From IMG/VR virus record IMGVR_UViG_3300042934_001309, positions 1-41,189 of that record: a DNA stretch of 41,189 nucleotides; one strand, written 5' to 3'. Made by a program: the position numbers and the translations under genes. The notes under the pieces were generated by a model, which was given only the letters and a program-made list of their open reading frames with translations, searched no databases and was not told where the DNA came from. Shown one piece after another: positions 30,299 to 38,369 of this stretch. The DNA comes from a virus. The stretch's first letter is position 1. The number at the start of each line of letters is the position of its first letter.

Positions 30299-31336
30299 AT
30301 GAAAGTTTCCTACTTTCTGCCTGCCAGCCTAGTGGCCATGACACTGATCTCCGCGTGTTCAGACGACGATCCAGACAGTCCGCCTCCGATCGTTTCACCG
30401 ACGCCGTCACCCAGCCCCAGCCCAACGCCAACCCCTAGTCCCACTCCGACCCCAAGTCCCACTCCAAGCCCGACGCCATCTCCGACACCTGTCTATGGCT
30501 CATTCCCAATTTCGGGCTCTGCTCAGTTCTCCGCATCACTCGCCCAGACAAGTTACACCGGCCGCCTAAGCAACGCCGATTTTCAGCTTGGCCCGGCCAG
30601 TACCACGCCGCCGACAAGCGCAGCGAACTTCGAAGTAGCAACTGCACTTGGCACCCGTTCATGGACGGTCCGGTCTGATGACGAGGTCAGCGTCTTCAAC
30701 CCGGCCAATCTCGTCGAGCGGCCCATGGATGGTGATGGCGAGTACGACTTTGCCTTCCTTAACCGATGGGGCTTTCTGTCCTCGCGCCTTACAATCCTCG
30801 AAAACATCGAAACCGCCAGTCGATCTACAGATCCGGCTGCGTCGCTGACGAGCGTTAGCTACTACAATTGGTCGCGGGAATGGTCGGATGTGGTTCAAGG
30901 AAGGCTGACCGGAGGGGTTTTTGGCTATCCCACGCAAGCCGGAGATAGTCCGACGAGCGGCACGCAAACCTTCTCCGGCTGGGTGCGGGGCAATGTGCTA
31001 CGGACGGGCTTCACGATGGTGACTGGAGTTGAGGGAACGGCCACTGTCACGCTGGATTACTCTGGCAGGACGAGCTCGGTTACCTTCAACCTTCGCACCA
31101 AGCTGCCGCCTATGGTGTCGGAAGGCGCCCGGATAAACTTCGGCACCTTCACGGCGCAGGGCTCCCTCGCTGCATCAGAGATTAACGCATCGGTGAACCA
31201 GTCAGGCTACACCGGTACGCTCACCGGTAGGACATTCGGCCAGGCTGCAAGCGAGGTAGGTCTAGCGTTCGCGCTAAGCTCCAGCCTGAATAACGGGCAA
31301 CAACGCTTTGTCGGAGCAATCGTGGCACGTCGATAG
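30299..31336 (+). CDS. Surface lipoprotein with Pro/Thr/Ser linker and C-terminal beta-barrel-like domain (cargo)
   Basis: The 345-residue protein has a signal peptide with lipobox LISAC (cysteine 20). Then a long low-complexity linker of Pro, Thr and Ser (residues about 27-65, PTPSPTP units) leads to a beta-rich domain. The end, TGRTFGQAASEVGLAFALSS ... FVGAIVARR, resembles the beta-barrel signature of transferrin-binding-protein-B-like surface lipoproteins (F.G..A.E.GG.F ... F...K). A lipoprotein on a long proline linker would reach away from the outer membrane. GGGAGG precedes ATG 30299. Its stop is 8 bp before the broken D copy. Lysogenic conversion is the natural role, but no ligand is shown. 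Confidence 0.75.
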   Translation: MKVSYFLPASLVAMTLISACSDDDPDSPPPIVSPTPSPSPSPTPTPSPTPTPSPTPSPTPSPTPVYGSFPISGSAQFSASLAQTSYTGRLSNADFQLGPASTTPPTSAANFEVATALGTRSWTVRSDDEVSVFNPANLVERPMDGDGEYDFAFLNRWGFLSSRLTILENIETASRSTDPAASLTSVSYYNWSREWSDVVQGRLTGGVFGYPTQAGDSPTSGTQTFSGWVRGNVLRTGFTMVTGVEGTATVTLDYSGRTSSVTFNLRTKLPPMVSEGARINFGTFTAQGSLAASEINASVNQSGYTGTLTGRTFGQAASEVGLAFALSSSLNNGQQRFVGAIVARR

Positions 31337-31344
31337 CGCTATAT

Positions 31345-31924
31345 GCACTCGCGAAGGTCGCGGTGCGCAGCAAGGCGCAGAGCCGGGAAAGCGATATGGC
31401 ATTCGTCCGCCGTCTCGGCCGCGAGCATAACGCCGTCGCCACGATCAAGGCCGGCGCGCTGATCCTGTCGCCGATCGGCGCGGGCACTACCGCCAGCGGC
31501 AAGACCCTGCCAGCGATCACCATCCGCCGGCGCGATGGGGACACGCACCAGTTCACGCGCCAGACGCGCGACGATGTTCCGGGCGTGGTTGCCACCTGGC
31601 ACGACCGCAAGGGGGGGGAAGCGCCGCACCTTCGCCGCCGGCAAGGCAGACGGCGCCAAGAAGTTGGCGCGAGTATATCCGACCGACGAGGCCGCGCAGA
31701 CCGCCGCCAACGCCGCGCACGCCAAGGCGGGTCGGGAGCTAATGTCGTTAAGCCTCACCCTCGCGCTCGGGCGCCCCGATCTCGCCGCTGAGCAGACCGC
31801 GAAAGTCAGCGGATACAAACCTTCAATCGACGTTATTCTCTGGAAGGTGGCTGAAGTGGATCACACCTTGAGCAACGCCGGCTTCATCACGAGTTTAAAA
31901 CCAGAAAGACAGCCTGAAACTTAG
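31345..31924 (+). pseudogene. Broken duplicate of the 3' end of D
   Basis: Corresponds to residues 156-345 of the intact D at 29082-30119. It starts in ALAKVAVRSKAQSRESDMAF and is close at DNA level at first, diverging toward the end. It has no start codon of its own and lies 8 bp after the lipoprotein stop. The frame breaks at a run of eight G at 31611-31618, where seven would keep it open (D-R-K-G-G-K-R-R-T). Two frames carry the rest (TFAAGKADGAKKLARVYPTDEA ...). It ends with a normal stop. Confidence 0.9.
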
Positions 31925-31925
31925 T

Positions 31926-32420
31926 TCATATCAACTGCATATGCCCCTGGCGGAAGTGCGCAGAAGCCTTGAGCGCAGGCGCCTCAGCCGCTGCCACCAA
32001 GCTGCGATTACCGCGGATCGCTGTCAACATCACGCCCGCGATGATAAAAGGAGCTGCGACCAAGCTGGCAAACGGGCTGCAAGCCATGATCGAAGCTACG
32101 TAGAGTCCCGCCATTTCGTCGTAACGTGGATTCTGGCGAAGCTTACTTTGCCCAGTGCCATTTGGGCGCGCGCCGAGAAGCGCACCCGCCAGCAGGTAAG
32201 CAGCGGCAAACGGCAGCATCAGGCCTACGACCGACGAGGAACTCGACTGAATCATCCACTCGACCGTCTCGCGATCATCCTGTGAAAGATGCCGCTCATC
32301 CAATATGTCGAGAGCGATCTCCTGGAGACGCACCCGCGCAGGCTGAGACAACAGCGTCGTCGCTATGACGATCGCGCCATACGCCACGAGTAAAAGCAGG
32401 ATTGTCGTAAGAGCGCTCAT
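31926..32420 (-). CDS. Membrane protein of unknown function, 164 aa (cargo)
   Basis: ATG 32420 has GAGG just upstream on the minus strand. There are three hydrophobic stretches: MSALTTILLLLVAYGAIVIATTLL at the N-terminus, SVVGLMLPFAAAYLLAGALLG (about 63-83), and IMACSPFASLVAAPFIIAGVMLTAI (about 110-134). The first is followed by a charged, probably cytoplasmic loop (QEIALDILDERHLSQDDRETVEWM). No family recognised. It converges with the broken D copy, and lies downstream of further leftward cargo genes. Confidence 0.6.
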   Translation of the reverse strand: MSALTTILLLLVAYGAIVIATTLLSQPARVRLQEIALDILDERHLSQDDRETVEWMIQSSSSSVVGLMLPFAAAYLLAGALLGARPNGTGQSKLRQNPRYDEMAGLYVASIMACSPFASLVAAPFIIAGVMLTAIRGNRSLVAAAEAPALKASAHFRQGHMQLI

Positions 32421-32501
32421 TTGAACCTCACGAACATGCCCTTCATATGCCTATATGGATTGAACATATCAACCAACCTGTGAACCGTTCGTTGCAACGC
32501 C

Positions 32502-32789
32502 TCACCGGCGTCGCCGACGCCCAGCGCGCTCAAAGCGCAAGACGGCGAGGTCATGACGAACTTTGCGTCGCACGAGTTCGATCGCAAACGACACGAGCAT
32601 CCATCCGCCATAGGCGTAGAAAATTGTTCCCTCTTCAGCCTTAATACGATCACGTAAATCGCTAACCCAACTGGAGTAATCTGCAAATGCGCTGCCCACA
32701 CCAAGAAGCGCAAGGAACAAGCCAGTGACCTTGAGGAGATAACGTCCGGGATCGAAGCCACTGAAAAAGCGTGGTCGCTGCTTAGCCAA
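32502..32789 (-). CDS. Small two-helix membrane protein, 95 aa (cargo)
   Basis: Possible start TTG 32789 (MAKQRPRFFSGFDPGRYLL). Two hydrophobic helices (about 19-38 and 57-74) and a very basic C-terminus (RFERAGRRRRR). No family recognised. It lies between two other leftward cargo genes and may be expressed with them. A shorter frame from 32761 in another register is less protein-like. Confidence 0.5.
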   Translation of the reverse strand: MAKQRPRFFSGFDPGRYLLKVTGLFLALLGVGSAFADYSSWVSDLRDRIKAEEGTIFYAYGGWMLVSFAIELVRRKVRHDLAVLRFERAGRRRRR

Positions 32790-32798
32790 GGCTTCGTC

Positions 32799-33578
32799 TC
32801 ACCGGCTCGCTACGGCGCCCGCTTGCGCCTCGGCAAGGAGCTCCTCAAACTCAGCACCCCAGCGATGCTCAGCGTCACAAATCACGCCGTCGGCCGCGAC
32901 TACACGCTGCACGAAACGGGATAGGATTGCCGCCGACGTGCTACTGTGCCCGTACTGCGTTATGGCCGCCCGGAACACCTCGCCGTCGGGCGCCAGCCGG
33001 CGTGCGTGAGCCACGATCTCGGGCAAGGGAGGCTCATTCTCCCATTCCTTTCGGATCCACAGCGAGCAGACGAACTCCTCAATCACCTGCTCTTCAAGCT
33101 CGTGCCAATGCCCATCGCAACGAGCCATGAAACACAGCACGTTTAGACCGGCCACGATCAGCGACTTGCGCTGCGATGTGGTGTTCCAGTCGCTCTTCCC
33201 GACCTTGTGTGCGCCGACAACGAACTGCTCGAAGAGGGTACCGTCGCCGAGATGCTGGCGGGTGACGACGTCGTGCACCTGAAGGATGCCATCACAGTAG
33301 AATGTCTTGTATTTACGCGAGGTGCCGCAGATCGCGCCTACGCGCGGCTTGTTGTTAAAATACTCATATCGCCGGCAGTTGATTACCCGATCGGTGACCA
33401 CGCCATCCGCGTCCGCATATTCGATAGCACAGATAAACCCGGCGATTACCTGCGGCGTGTCATCGGTCGGCGGGGGCAGCTCCGCAGCGTCTTCTGCCAT
33501 TTCAATCGTCAAGCTCGGCGGCAAAACTGCCGCCTTTTCGGTCAGCCGCCGCGCTGATTGGCTAACATTCTCGAGCAT
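32799..33578 (-). CDS. WYL-like plus TerB-like domain protein, 259 aa
   Basis: ATG 33578 has a GGAGGGGGG ribosome-binding site. The first 45 residues are variable. Residues about 46-110 resemble a WYL domain (FICAIEYADADGVVTDRVINCRRYEYF..., RKYKTFYCDGIL), a ligand- or nucleic-acid-sensing module common in defence regulators. The C-terminal half resembles TerB, with an acidic metal-type motif in ARCDGHWHELEEQVIEEF and VVAADGVICDAEHRWGAEFEEL. The WYL-TerB pairing occurs in stress- and phage-associated proteins. It stands beside the immunity region, so a regulatory or exclusion role is possible. Confidence 0.65.
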   Translation of the reverse strand: MLENVSQSARRLTEKAAVLPPSLTIEMAEDAAELPPPTDDTPQVIAGFICAIEYADADGVVTDRVINCRRYEYFNNKPRVGAICGTSRKYKTFYCDGILQVHDVVTRQHLGDGTLFEQFVVGAHKVGKSDWNTTSQRKSLIVAGLNVLCFMARCDGHWHELEEQVIEEFVCSLWIRKEWENEPPLPEIVAHARRLAPDGEVFRAAITQYGHSSTSAAILSRFVQRVVAADGVICDAEHRWGAEFEELLAEAQAGAVASR

Positions 33579-33617
33579 GCTCCCCCCTCCATGCGCCGGC
33601 CTCCCCAGGCCAGCTTG

Positions 33618-34277
33618 TCACAGTCTTCGAACTATGTGCGATACGCGCCCTACGATGTGGATTTCCTCGGGATGTGCAGTGTCCGGCGGCACGTGCGCAT
33701 TGTCTGACAGGATCGTGACCTGTTCACCGCGAACCCGGAGGCGCTTCATCATCGCCACCTCGCCGATCGTGAAAGCCCAGATCGCGTCCTGATCGCGCAC
33801 CGACCGGTCTGAACGGTCGATCAGCACCAGATCATTGTCTTCGATCGTAGGCGACATCGAGTTTCCGCGCCCCCGTGCCCACGCAAGCTCCTGCGGAGCG
33901 GTGCTGGTGAGCGACTCGAGCCATCGCCTTGGAAAGTGGAGGACGTCGACATGGACCGGATCAGAAGCAAATGTCAGCCCCATGCCGTAGGCCATGTCCA
34001 CAGACGCGATGCTGACGAGATCTAGGCGATCAGCCATCTCGCCTTCAGTCAGCTCCGACGAGGCGCGAGGCGCTGGATCGTTTGTGTCGCCAAGCAAGAA
34101 CGCCGTTGTCGTCCCCAAGGCTTCGGCAATATCCGGTAGGAACCGAGACCTTGAGGTGCGGCCGGTCAGTATCTGGCTGATCGCTCCCTGCGTGCAGCCC
34201 ACCTTGGCGGCGAGTTCAGCCTGCTCGATGCGTGCCCGCCCCATGGCGGCTTTCAGACGATCCCCCAGCAAGCTCAT
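33618..34277 (-). CDS. Prophage repressor, HTH plus S24 peptidase (CI/LexA-like)
   Basis: The 219-residue protein should keep the prophage silent. Residues about 1-62 form an Xre-type helix-turn-helix (IEQAELAAKVGCTQGAISQILTGR). The C-terminal S24 domain carries the catalytic pair S140 (RGNSMSPTIEDNDLVLID) and K178 (VAMMKRLRV), 38 residues apart as in LexA-like folds. I see no clear Ala-Gly or Cys-Gly cleavage site in the linker, so RecA-driven self-cleavage is likely but not proven. It is divergent from the Cro-like gene, so the gap must hold the operators. Confidence 0.92.
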   Translation of the reverse strand: MSLLGDRLKAAMGRARIEQAELAAKVGCTQGAISQILTGRTSRSRFLPDIAEALGTTTAFLLGDTNDPAPRASSELTEGEMADRLDLVSIASVDMAYGMGLTFASDPVHVDVLHFPRRWLESLTSTAPQELAWARGRGNSMSPTIEDNDLVLIDRSDRSVRDQDAIWAFTIGEVAMMKRLRVRGEQVTILSDNAHVPPDTAHPEEIHIVGRVSHIVRRL

Positions 34278-34358
34278 TCGCCACCATACCGCGAAAAAAT
34301 TAGGCGGCTAATGTAGTTTACTATTGTACTCGCATTAGTTCGGTAATATCCGTTGTTA
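34278..34358. promoter_or_regulatory. Immunity operator/promoter region between repressor and Cro-like gene
   Basis: An 81-bp AT-rich gap between divergent genes. It contains the inverted words GGCTAATG and CGCATTAG about 20 bp apart, and TACAAT on the minus strand as a possible -10 box. I cannot fix the exact operators. This is the genetic switch by position. Confidence 0.7.
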
Positions 34359-34685
34359 ATGTCGAGCCGATATGATCTTTCCGAGCAAGAGTTTGAGCAG
34401 GCTTTCGAGGCGTTTAAGCGCGCCGTGGCGGCTGCGTCGGGACAAACCGGACTCGCCAACATCTGCCGATGCACACAGGGCAACATTTCCCAGCTCCTCG
34501 CTAATAAGTCGCTTCTCCCGGAGCGCTTTGTGCTGAAGGTAGAAGCGGCGACTGGGATCAGCCGCGAGGAATTGCGTCCCGACATTTATCCGCCTGCAAG
34601 CCACCCCACCGCGTATCTAGCGGTTCGATCGCCAAGCGTCGCTTTCGGAACGTCCCCAGTATTGAAGGGGGCGCACAGCGCATGA
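34359..34685 (+). CDS. Cro-like/YdaS-type DNA-binding protein, 108 aa
   Basis: ATG 34359 (MSSRYDLSEQEFEQAF) is the first ATG after the switch region; a TTG two codons earlier is less likely. Residues about 20-70 (AFKRAVAAASGQTGLANICRCTQGNISQLLANKSLLPERFVLKVEAATGI) form a YdaS/Cro-type helix-turn-helix. It should oppose the repressor and start lytic growth. It is the first gene of the early operon. Its TGA overlaps the next ATG (ATGA). Confidence 0.8.
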   Translation: MSSRYDLSEQEFEQAFEAFKRAVAAASGQTGLANICRCTQGNISQLLANKSLLPERFVLKVEAATGISREELRPDIYPPASHPTAYLAVRSPSVAFGTSPVLKGAHSA

Positions 34686-35179
34686 CGCAGCTGCGCGCGC
34701 CCCTCACCTTCCCAGCCGCGATGACGCGGATCGCTGGTGTCATCGGCTGGCCTGCCTGCGCAGCGCTCGCCCGGCGCAACGAGCGTACCGTGCGCTACTG
34801 GTCGGAGGATGGCTGCAACGCCACCCCGCCGATCAATCTGGCGCTGGCCTATGACGACGCCTACCAGGCGGCGGGCGGCGACGGCGCACCCTTCCTCGAC
34901 GCCTTCGCGCATCAGCTGCAGGTCTCTCGCGATCAGCACGACGCCTGTCGGCGCGAGCTAGCCGTCGCTGTGGCCGACGCATCGTCGGAAAGCGGCGAAG
35001 CCGTCGCAGCCGCCATCACCCTTACCTACACCAACGCCTCGCCGCGCTTGGCGCTTCGCGCGCTCGCCGAGGCAGAGCAGGCGCACAGCGCCTGGGGGCG
35101 CCTGATCCGGCGCCTGACACCCTTCCTTCCGACCGGCACGGGGCCGATCGCAGGGGATACCGGGGGCACCCACCAGTGA
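34682..35179 (+). CDS. Early regulatory-type protein of unknown family, 165 aa
   Basis: It lies between the Cro-like gene and the Ogr gene, overlapping both by four bases. The N-terminal part (FPAAMTRIAGVIGWPACAALARRNERTVRYWSEDG) looks like a helix-turn-helix (the AALARRNERTVRYW recognition helix), followed by an Ala-rich helical region. This is the position of a CII-like or other early regulator, but I do not recognise a family. The C-terminal end is a low-complexity Gly/Thr tail. Confidence 0.6.
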   Translation: MTQLRAPLTFPAAMTRIAGVIGWPACAALARRNERTVRYWSEDGCNATPPINLALAYDDAYQAAGGDGAPFLDAFAHQLQVSRDQHDACRRELAVAVADASSESGEAVAAAITLTYTNASPRLALRALAEAEQAHSAWGRLIRRLTPFLPTGTGPIAGDTGGTHQ

Positions 35180-35523
35180 AAGAACGCCGTCCTTACCCGC
35201 CGCGCATGCCGGCCATCGCCTGCCCGCACTGCCAGTCACGCTCGATCGTGCGCAACAGCTGCGAGGTCACGCCCATGGTCCGCGAGCTGCGGCTGACCTG
35301 CGAGAACATCGATTGCGGCCACGTCTTCGTGGCGCAGCTGTCGGTGATCCGCACGCTTCGTCCAGCCGAACAGCCGAACCCGACCGTGCGGATTCCGTTC
35401 GGCACCTGGCGCAGCCAGCCGGCCACGCCTGCCAACGATGATAGCCCTCCGCTTCCCGCCAACGATGACCACGGCATCGGCATCGCGCTCGCCGCGATGC
35501 TGGACGCCAACATGACCACCTGA
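35176..35523 (+). CDS. ogr: Ogr/Delta-type zinc-finger late gene activator
   Basis: GTG 35176 overlaps the previous stop; ATG 35206 would remove ten residues and match P2 Ogr's shorter start. The protein shows exactly the Ogr/Delta pattern C-x2-C-x22-C-x4-C (C16, C19, C42, C47: CPHC ... TCENIDC), followed by GHVFVAQLSVIRTLRP. P2 Ogr binds zinc, contacts the RNA polymerase alpha subunit, and activates late promoters at dyads centred near -55. The C-terminal half is an extension with repeated PANDD words, probably flexible. Its likely targets here are the three palindromes at 8910, 18641 and 23014. Unlike P2, it lies in the early operon, not after D. Confidence 0.9.
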   Translation: MKERRPYPPRMPAIACPHCQSRSIVRNSCEVTPMVRELRLTCENIDCGHVFVAQLSVIRTLRPAEQPNPTVRIPFGTWRSQPATPANDDSPPLPANDDHGIGIALAAMLDANMTT

Positions 35524-35625
35524 CCCACGCGGCCCGGCACCGCGCTCTCCTTCGCTGCCTCCTCCCCGCTGAAAGCATCCGCTTTCGGCAACGCCCCCCG
35601 CTTGCCCTGAAAGATCACACCGCCC

Positions 35626-38358
35626 GTGCAACCCGACGTCCTCCGTGAAGTCCTCACCTGCCTGAAGCGTGATTACGGCTTCAAGGAGAAGGGCCGCTAT
35701 CTGCAGGAGGGGAAGTGCCCCGCCTGCGACAAGAAGGAGCTTTTCACCTGGGCGGATAAGCCGTTCGTCCTGCGCTGCGGCCGGGAAAACCGCTGCGGCG
35801 AGACGTTTCAGGTCAAGCCGCTCTATCCCGAGATCTTCGACGACTGGTCGAAGCGGCACGTCCAGACGCGCGAGAACCCGAACGCTGCGGCCGACGCCTA
35901 TCTGCAGCATGCCCGCGGCTTCGATCTCATGGGCCTGCGCGGCTGCTACACGCAGGAAGTCTATCACGATCCGAAGCTGGGCATCAGCTCGGCGACGGTG
36001 CGCTTCCCGCTTCCCGGCGCACCCAACACCTATTGGCAGCGCCTGATCGATCAGCCCGCCCGCTTCGGGAAGAAGAAGGCGGTTTTCGCCTACGGCTGCA
36101 AATATCAGGGCCTGTGGTGGACGATGCCGGCGCACAGCGTCGACATCCTCGCCGGCGCGAAAGAGATCTGGATCGCCGAGGGCATTTTCGATGCCATCGC
36201 GCTGAACCAGTCGCCCGCTTTCCGTGATCGCGGCGCCATCGCCGTCAGCACGCTGTCGTGCAACAACTGGCCGGGCACCGCGATCGACGATCTGCGCAGG
36301 GCCGCTGCCGATGCCGGCCGCGCCACGCCGAAGCTGGTCTTCGCCTATGACGTCGGCAAGGCCGGCGTCCGGTACGCCCGCGAGTTCGTGAAGAAGGGCC
36401 GCGACGCCGGCCTCGTCTGCGGCGCCGCGCAGGTCCGCCCCGACGGCGAGGGCGACAAGGCCGACTGGAACGACCTGCACCAGGCGGACAAGCTCACCGC
36501 CGAGGATCTCGAAACCTACCTGTGGAACGGTGACGTCACCATCGCCGCCAGCGCGACCGAGAAGGCGATGCTGATCTACAAGAAGGAACGCTACGCCTCC
36601 TTCCCGATCACCTTCGCCGGCAAGCAGATGTGGGCAAGCTTCTCCATCGAGCGGATCAACCAGATCCAGCAGATGTGGATGGAGAGCGACGATCCCGAAC
36701 ACGCCCACTTCAAGGATATGTCCTCGCAGGCGCGGTGGGATCTCGCCGCGGAAGAGGCCGTCGATGTCGACGAGCTGGCGAATTGCACCTTCCGCACCCT
36801 GTATTTTCAGCGTGACCCGAACCTTGAGGAAGGCGCCTACTTCCTCCGCGTCGACTTTCCGAAGGGGCGGCACAGCGTAAAGGCCACCTTCTCCGGCTCG
36901 GCCTGCTCGACGAACGGGGAGTTCAAGAAGCGCCTCGCGTCGATCGCGCCCGGCGCGCAGTGGACCGGCAACCAGTTCCAGATCGACCGGCTGATGCAGC
37001 TGCAGTGGACGTCGATCAAAATGGTCGAGGCGATCCAGCACACCGGCTATTCGATTGAGCACGGCGCCTGGATCTTCGGCGACATCGCGGTTCACAAGGG
37101 CCGCGTCCACGAGCCGAACGAGGAAGAGTTCTTCACCCTCGGCAAGCAGTCGGTGAAGCTGCGCACGTCGGATCGGCTGCTGCGGATCACCTACGACGCC
37201 GACAAGCTCAACCTGTCATGGGTGGCGCCGCTCTGCACCGCCTATGGCGTGAAGGGCATCGTCACCCTCGCCTTCTGGACGCTGAGCCTCTTCGCTGATC
37301 ACGTCCGGCGCGAACAGGACAGCCTCGCCTTCCTCGAAATGACTGGCCTGCCCGGCACCGGCAAGACGACGCTGCTGGAGTTCCTGTGGAAGCTGCTCGG
37401 CCGCTCCAATTACGAGGGCTTCGATCCGACCAAGGCGACCAACGCCGGCATCGCCCGCACGCTCGGCTCGGTCGGCAACCTGCCGGTCGTTCTGATCGAG
37501 GCCGATCGCGGCCAGGACGCGCCGCACGGCCGCAAGTTCGAATGGGACGAGCTGAAGACCGCCTATAACGGTCGCGCCGTCCGCACCCGGGCCATCGCCA
37601 ATGGCGGCATGGAAACCTTCGAGCCGCCCTTCCGCGGCGCGATCGTCGTCGCGCAGAACGACACGATCGAGGCGTCGCCAGCGCTGCGTGAACGCATCAT
37701 GGCGATCCACTTCGACAAGAGCCTCTTTAGCGTCGACGGCAAGCGTGCCGGCGAGCTGCTCGCTCGCATCGATGTCGAGGCCGTGTCGGGTTTCATCATC
37801 CACGTTGTGCGGCGCGAGGAAGAGATCCTTGCCGCCTACCGCGACGCCTTCCGCCACCACGAGGCGCGAATGCTGCGTCATCCCGGCATCCGCAACGGAC
37901 GCCTCGCGAAGAACCACGCCCAGCTCGCCGCCATGCTCGATGCCATGCGATTGGTCGTCACGAACCTGACGAACCCGCAGGTCGAGCAGGCGCAAGCCTT
38001 CATCCTGACCATGCTCGAAGAGCGGCAGCGCGCGGTCGAAAGCGATCACCCGCATGTCGAATGGTTCTGGGAGCGGTTCGACTATCTGAACAACCCGATC
38101 GGCACGAACGCCGGCGCCGCGCCGCTCGATCACAGCCGGACGCCCGACGTTCACGCGATCAGCCTGGTCGATTTCGAAAAGCGCTGTGCCGACAACGGCC
38201 TGCGCCTCCCGTGCACCGCCAACGAGCTGAAGAAGCTGCTGAAGACCAGCAAGCGCCGCAAATTCGTCGACACGAAGACCGTCAACAGCCGGATCGTCGA
38301 TCGCGCCGTGAAGTGCTGGGTCTTCCGCAATCCCGATCACCAACCCGCCGCCCGCTGA
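35626..38358 (+). CDS. Replication primase-helicase (zinc finger, TOPRIM, P-loop)
   Basis: The 910-residue protein starts at GTG 35626. It has an N-terminal zinc motif (C31, C34, C51, C57: CPACDKK ... CGRENRCG). A TOPRIM-like domain follows, with E185 (IAEGIFDAIAL) and D242 (YDVGKAG). An ATPase with Walker A GLPGTGKT (about 574-581) and Walker B VVLIEADRG (about 622-630) completes it. In the TOPRIM D-x-D motif the second Asp is Gly (DVG), unlike typical primases. It replaces P2's rolling-circle gpA, so theta-type replication is expected. The C-terminus is basic, with RKFVDTKTVNSRIVDRAVKCWVF. Confidence 0.85.
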   Translation: MQPDVLREVLTCLKRDYGFKEKGRYLQEGKCPACDKKELFTWADKPFVLRCGRENRCGETFQVKPLYPEIFDDWSKRHVQTRENPNAAADAYLQHARGFDLMGLRGCYTQEVYHDPKLGISSATVRFPLPGAPNTYWQRLIDQPARFGKKKAVFAYGCKYQGLWWTMPAHSVDILAGAKEIWIAEGIFDAIALNQSPAFRDRGAIAVSTLSCNNWPGTAIDDLRRAAADAGRATPKLVFAYDVGKAGVRYAREFVKKGRDAGLVCGAAQVRPDGEGDKADWNDLHQADKLTAEDLETYLWNGDVTIAASATEKAMLIYKKERYASFPITFAGKQMWASFSIERINQIQQMWMESDDPEHAHFKDMSSQARWDLAAEEAVDVDELANCTFRTLYFQRDPNLEEGAYFLRVDFPKGRHSVKATFSGSACSTNGEFKKRLASIAPGAQWTGNQFQIDRLMQLQWTSIKMVEAIQHTGYSIEHGAWIFGDIAVHKGRVHEPNEEEFFTLGKQSVKLRTSDRLLRITYDADKLNLSWVAPLCTAYGVKGIVTLAFWTLSLFADHVRREQDSLAFLEMTGLPGTGKTTLLEFLWKLLGRSNYEGFDPTKATNAGIARTLGSVGNLPVVLIEADRGQDAPHGRKFEWDELKTAYNGRAVRTRAIANGGMETFEPPFRGAIVVAQNDTIEASPALRERIMAIHFDKSLFSVDGKRAGELLARIDVEAVSGFIIHVVRREEEILAAYRDAFRHHEARMLRHPGIRNGRLAKNHAQLAAMLDAMRLVVTNLTNPQVEQAQAFILTMLEERQRAVESDHPHVEWFWERFDYLNNPIGTNAGAAPLDHSRTPDVHAISLVDFEKRCADNGLRLPCTANELKKLLKTSKRRKFVDTKTVNSRIVDRAVKCWVFRNPDHQPAAR

Positions 38359-38369
38359 AAGGAGCTACG

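Noticed and set aside
32417-32761. 114-codon minus-strand frame in another register over the small membrane protein
   Set aside because: Mixed composition with cysteine and serine runs; the membrane protein in the other register is more protein-like.
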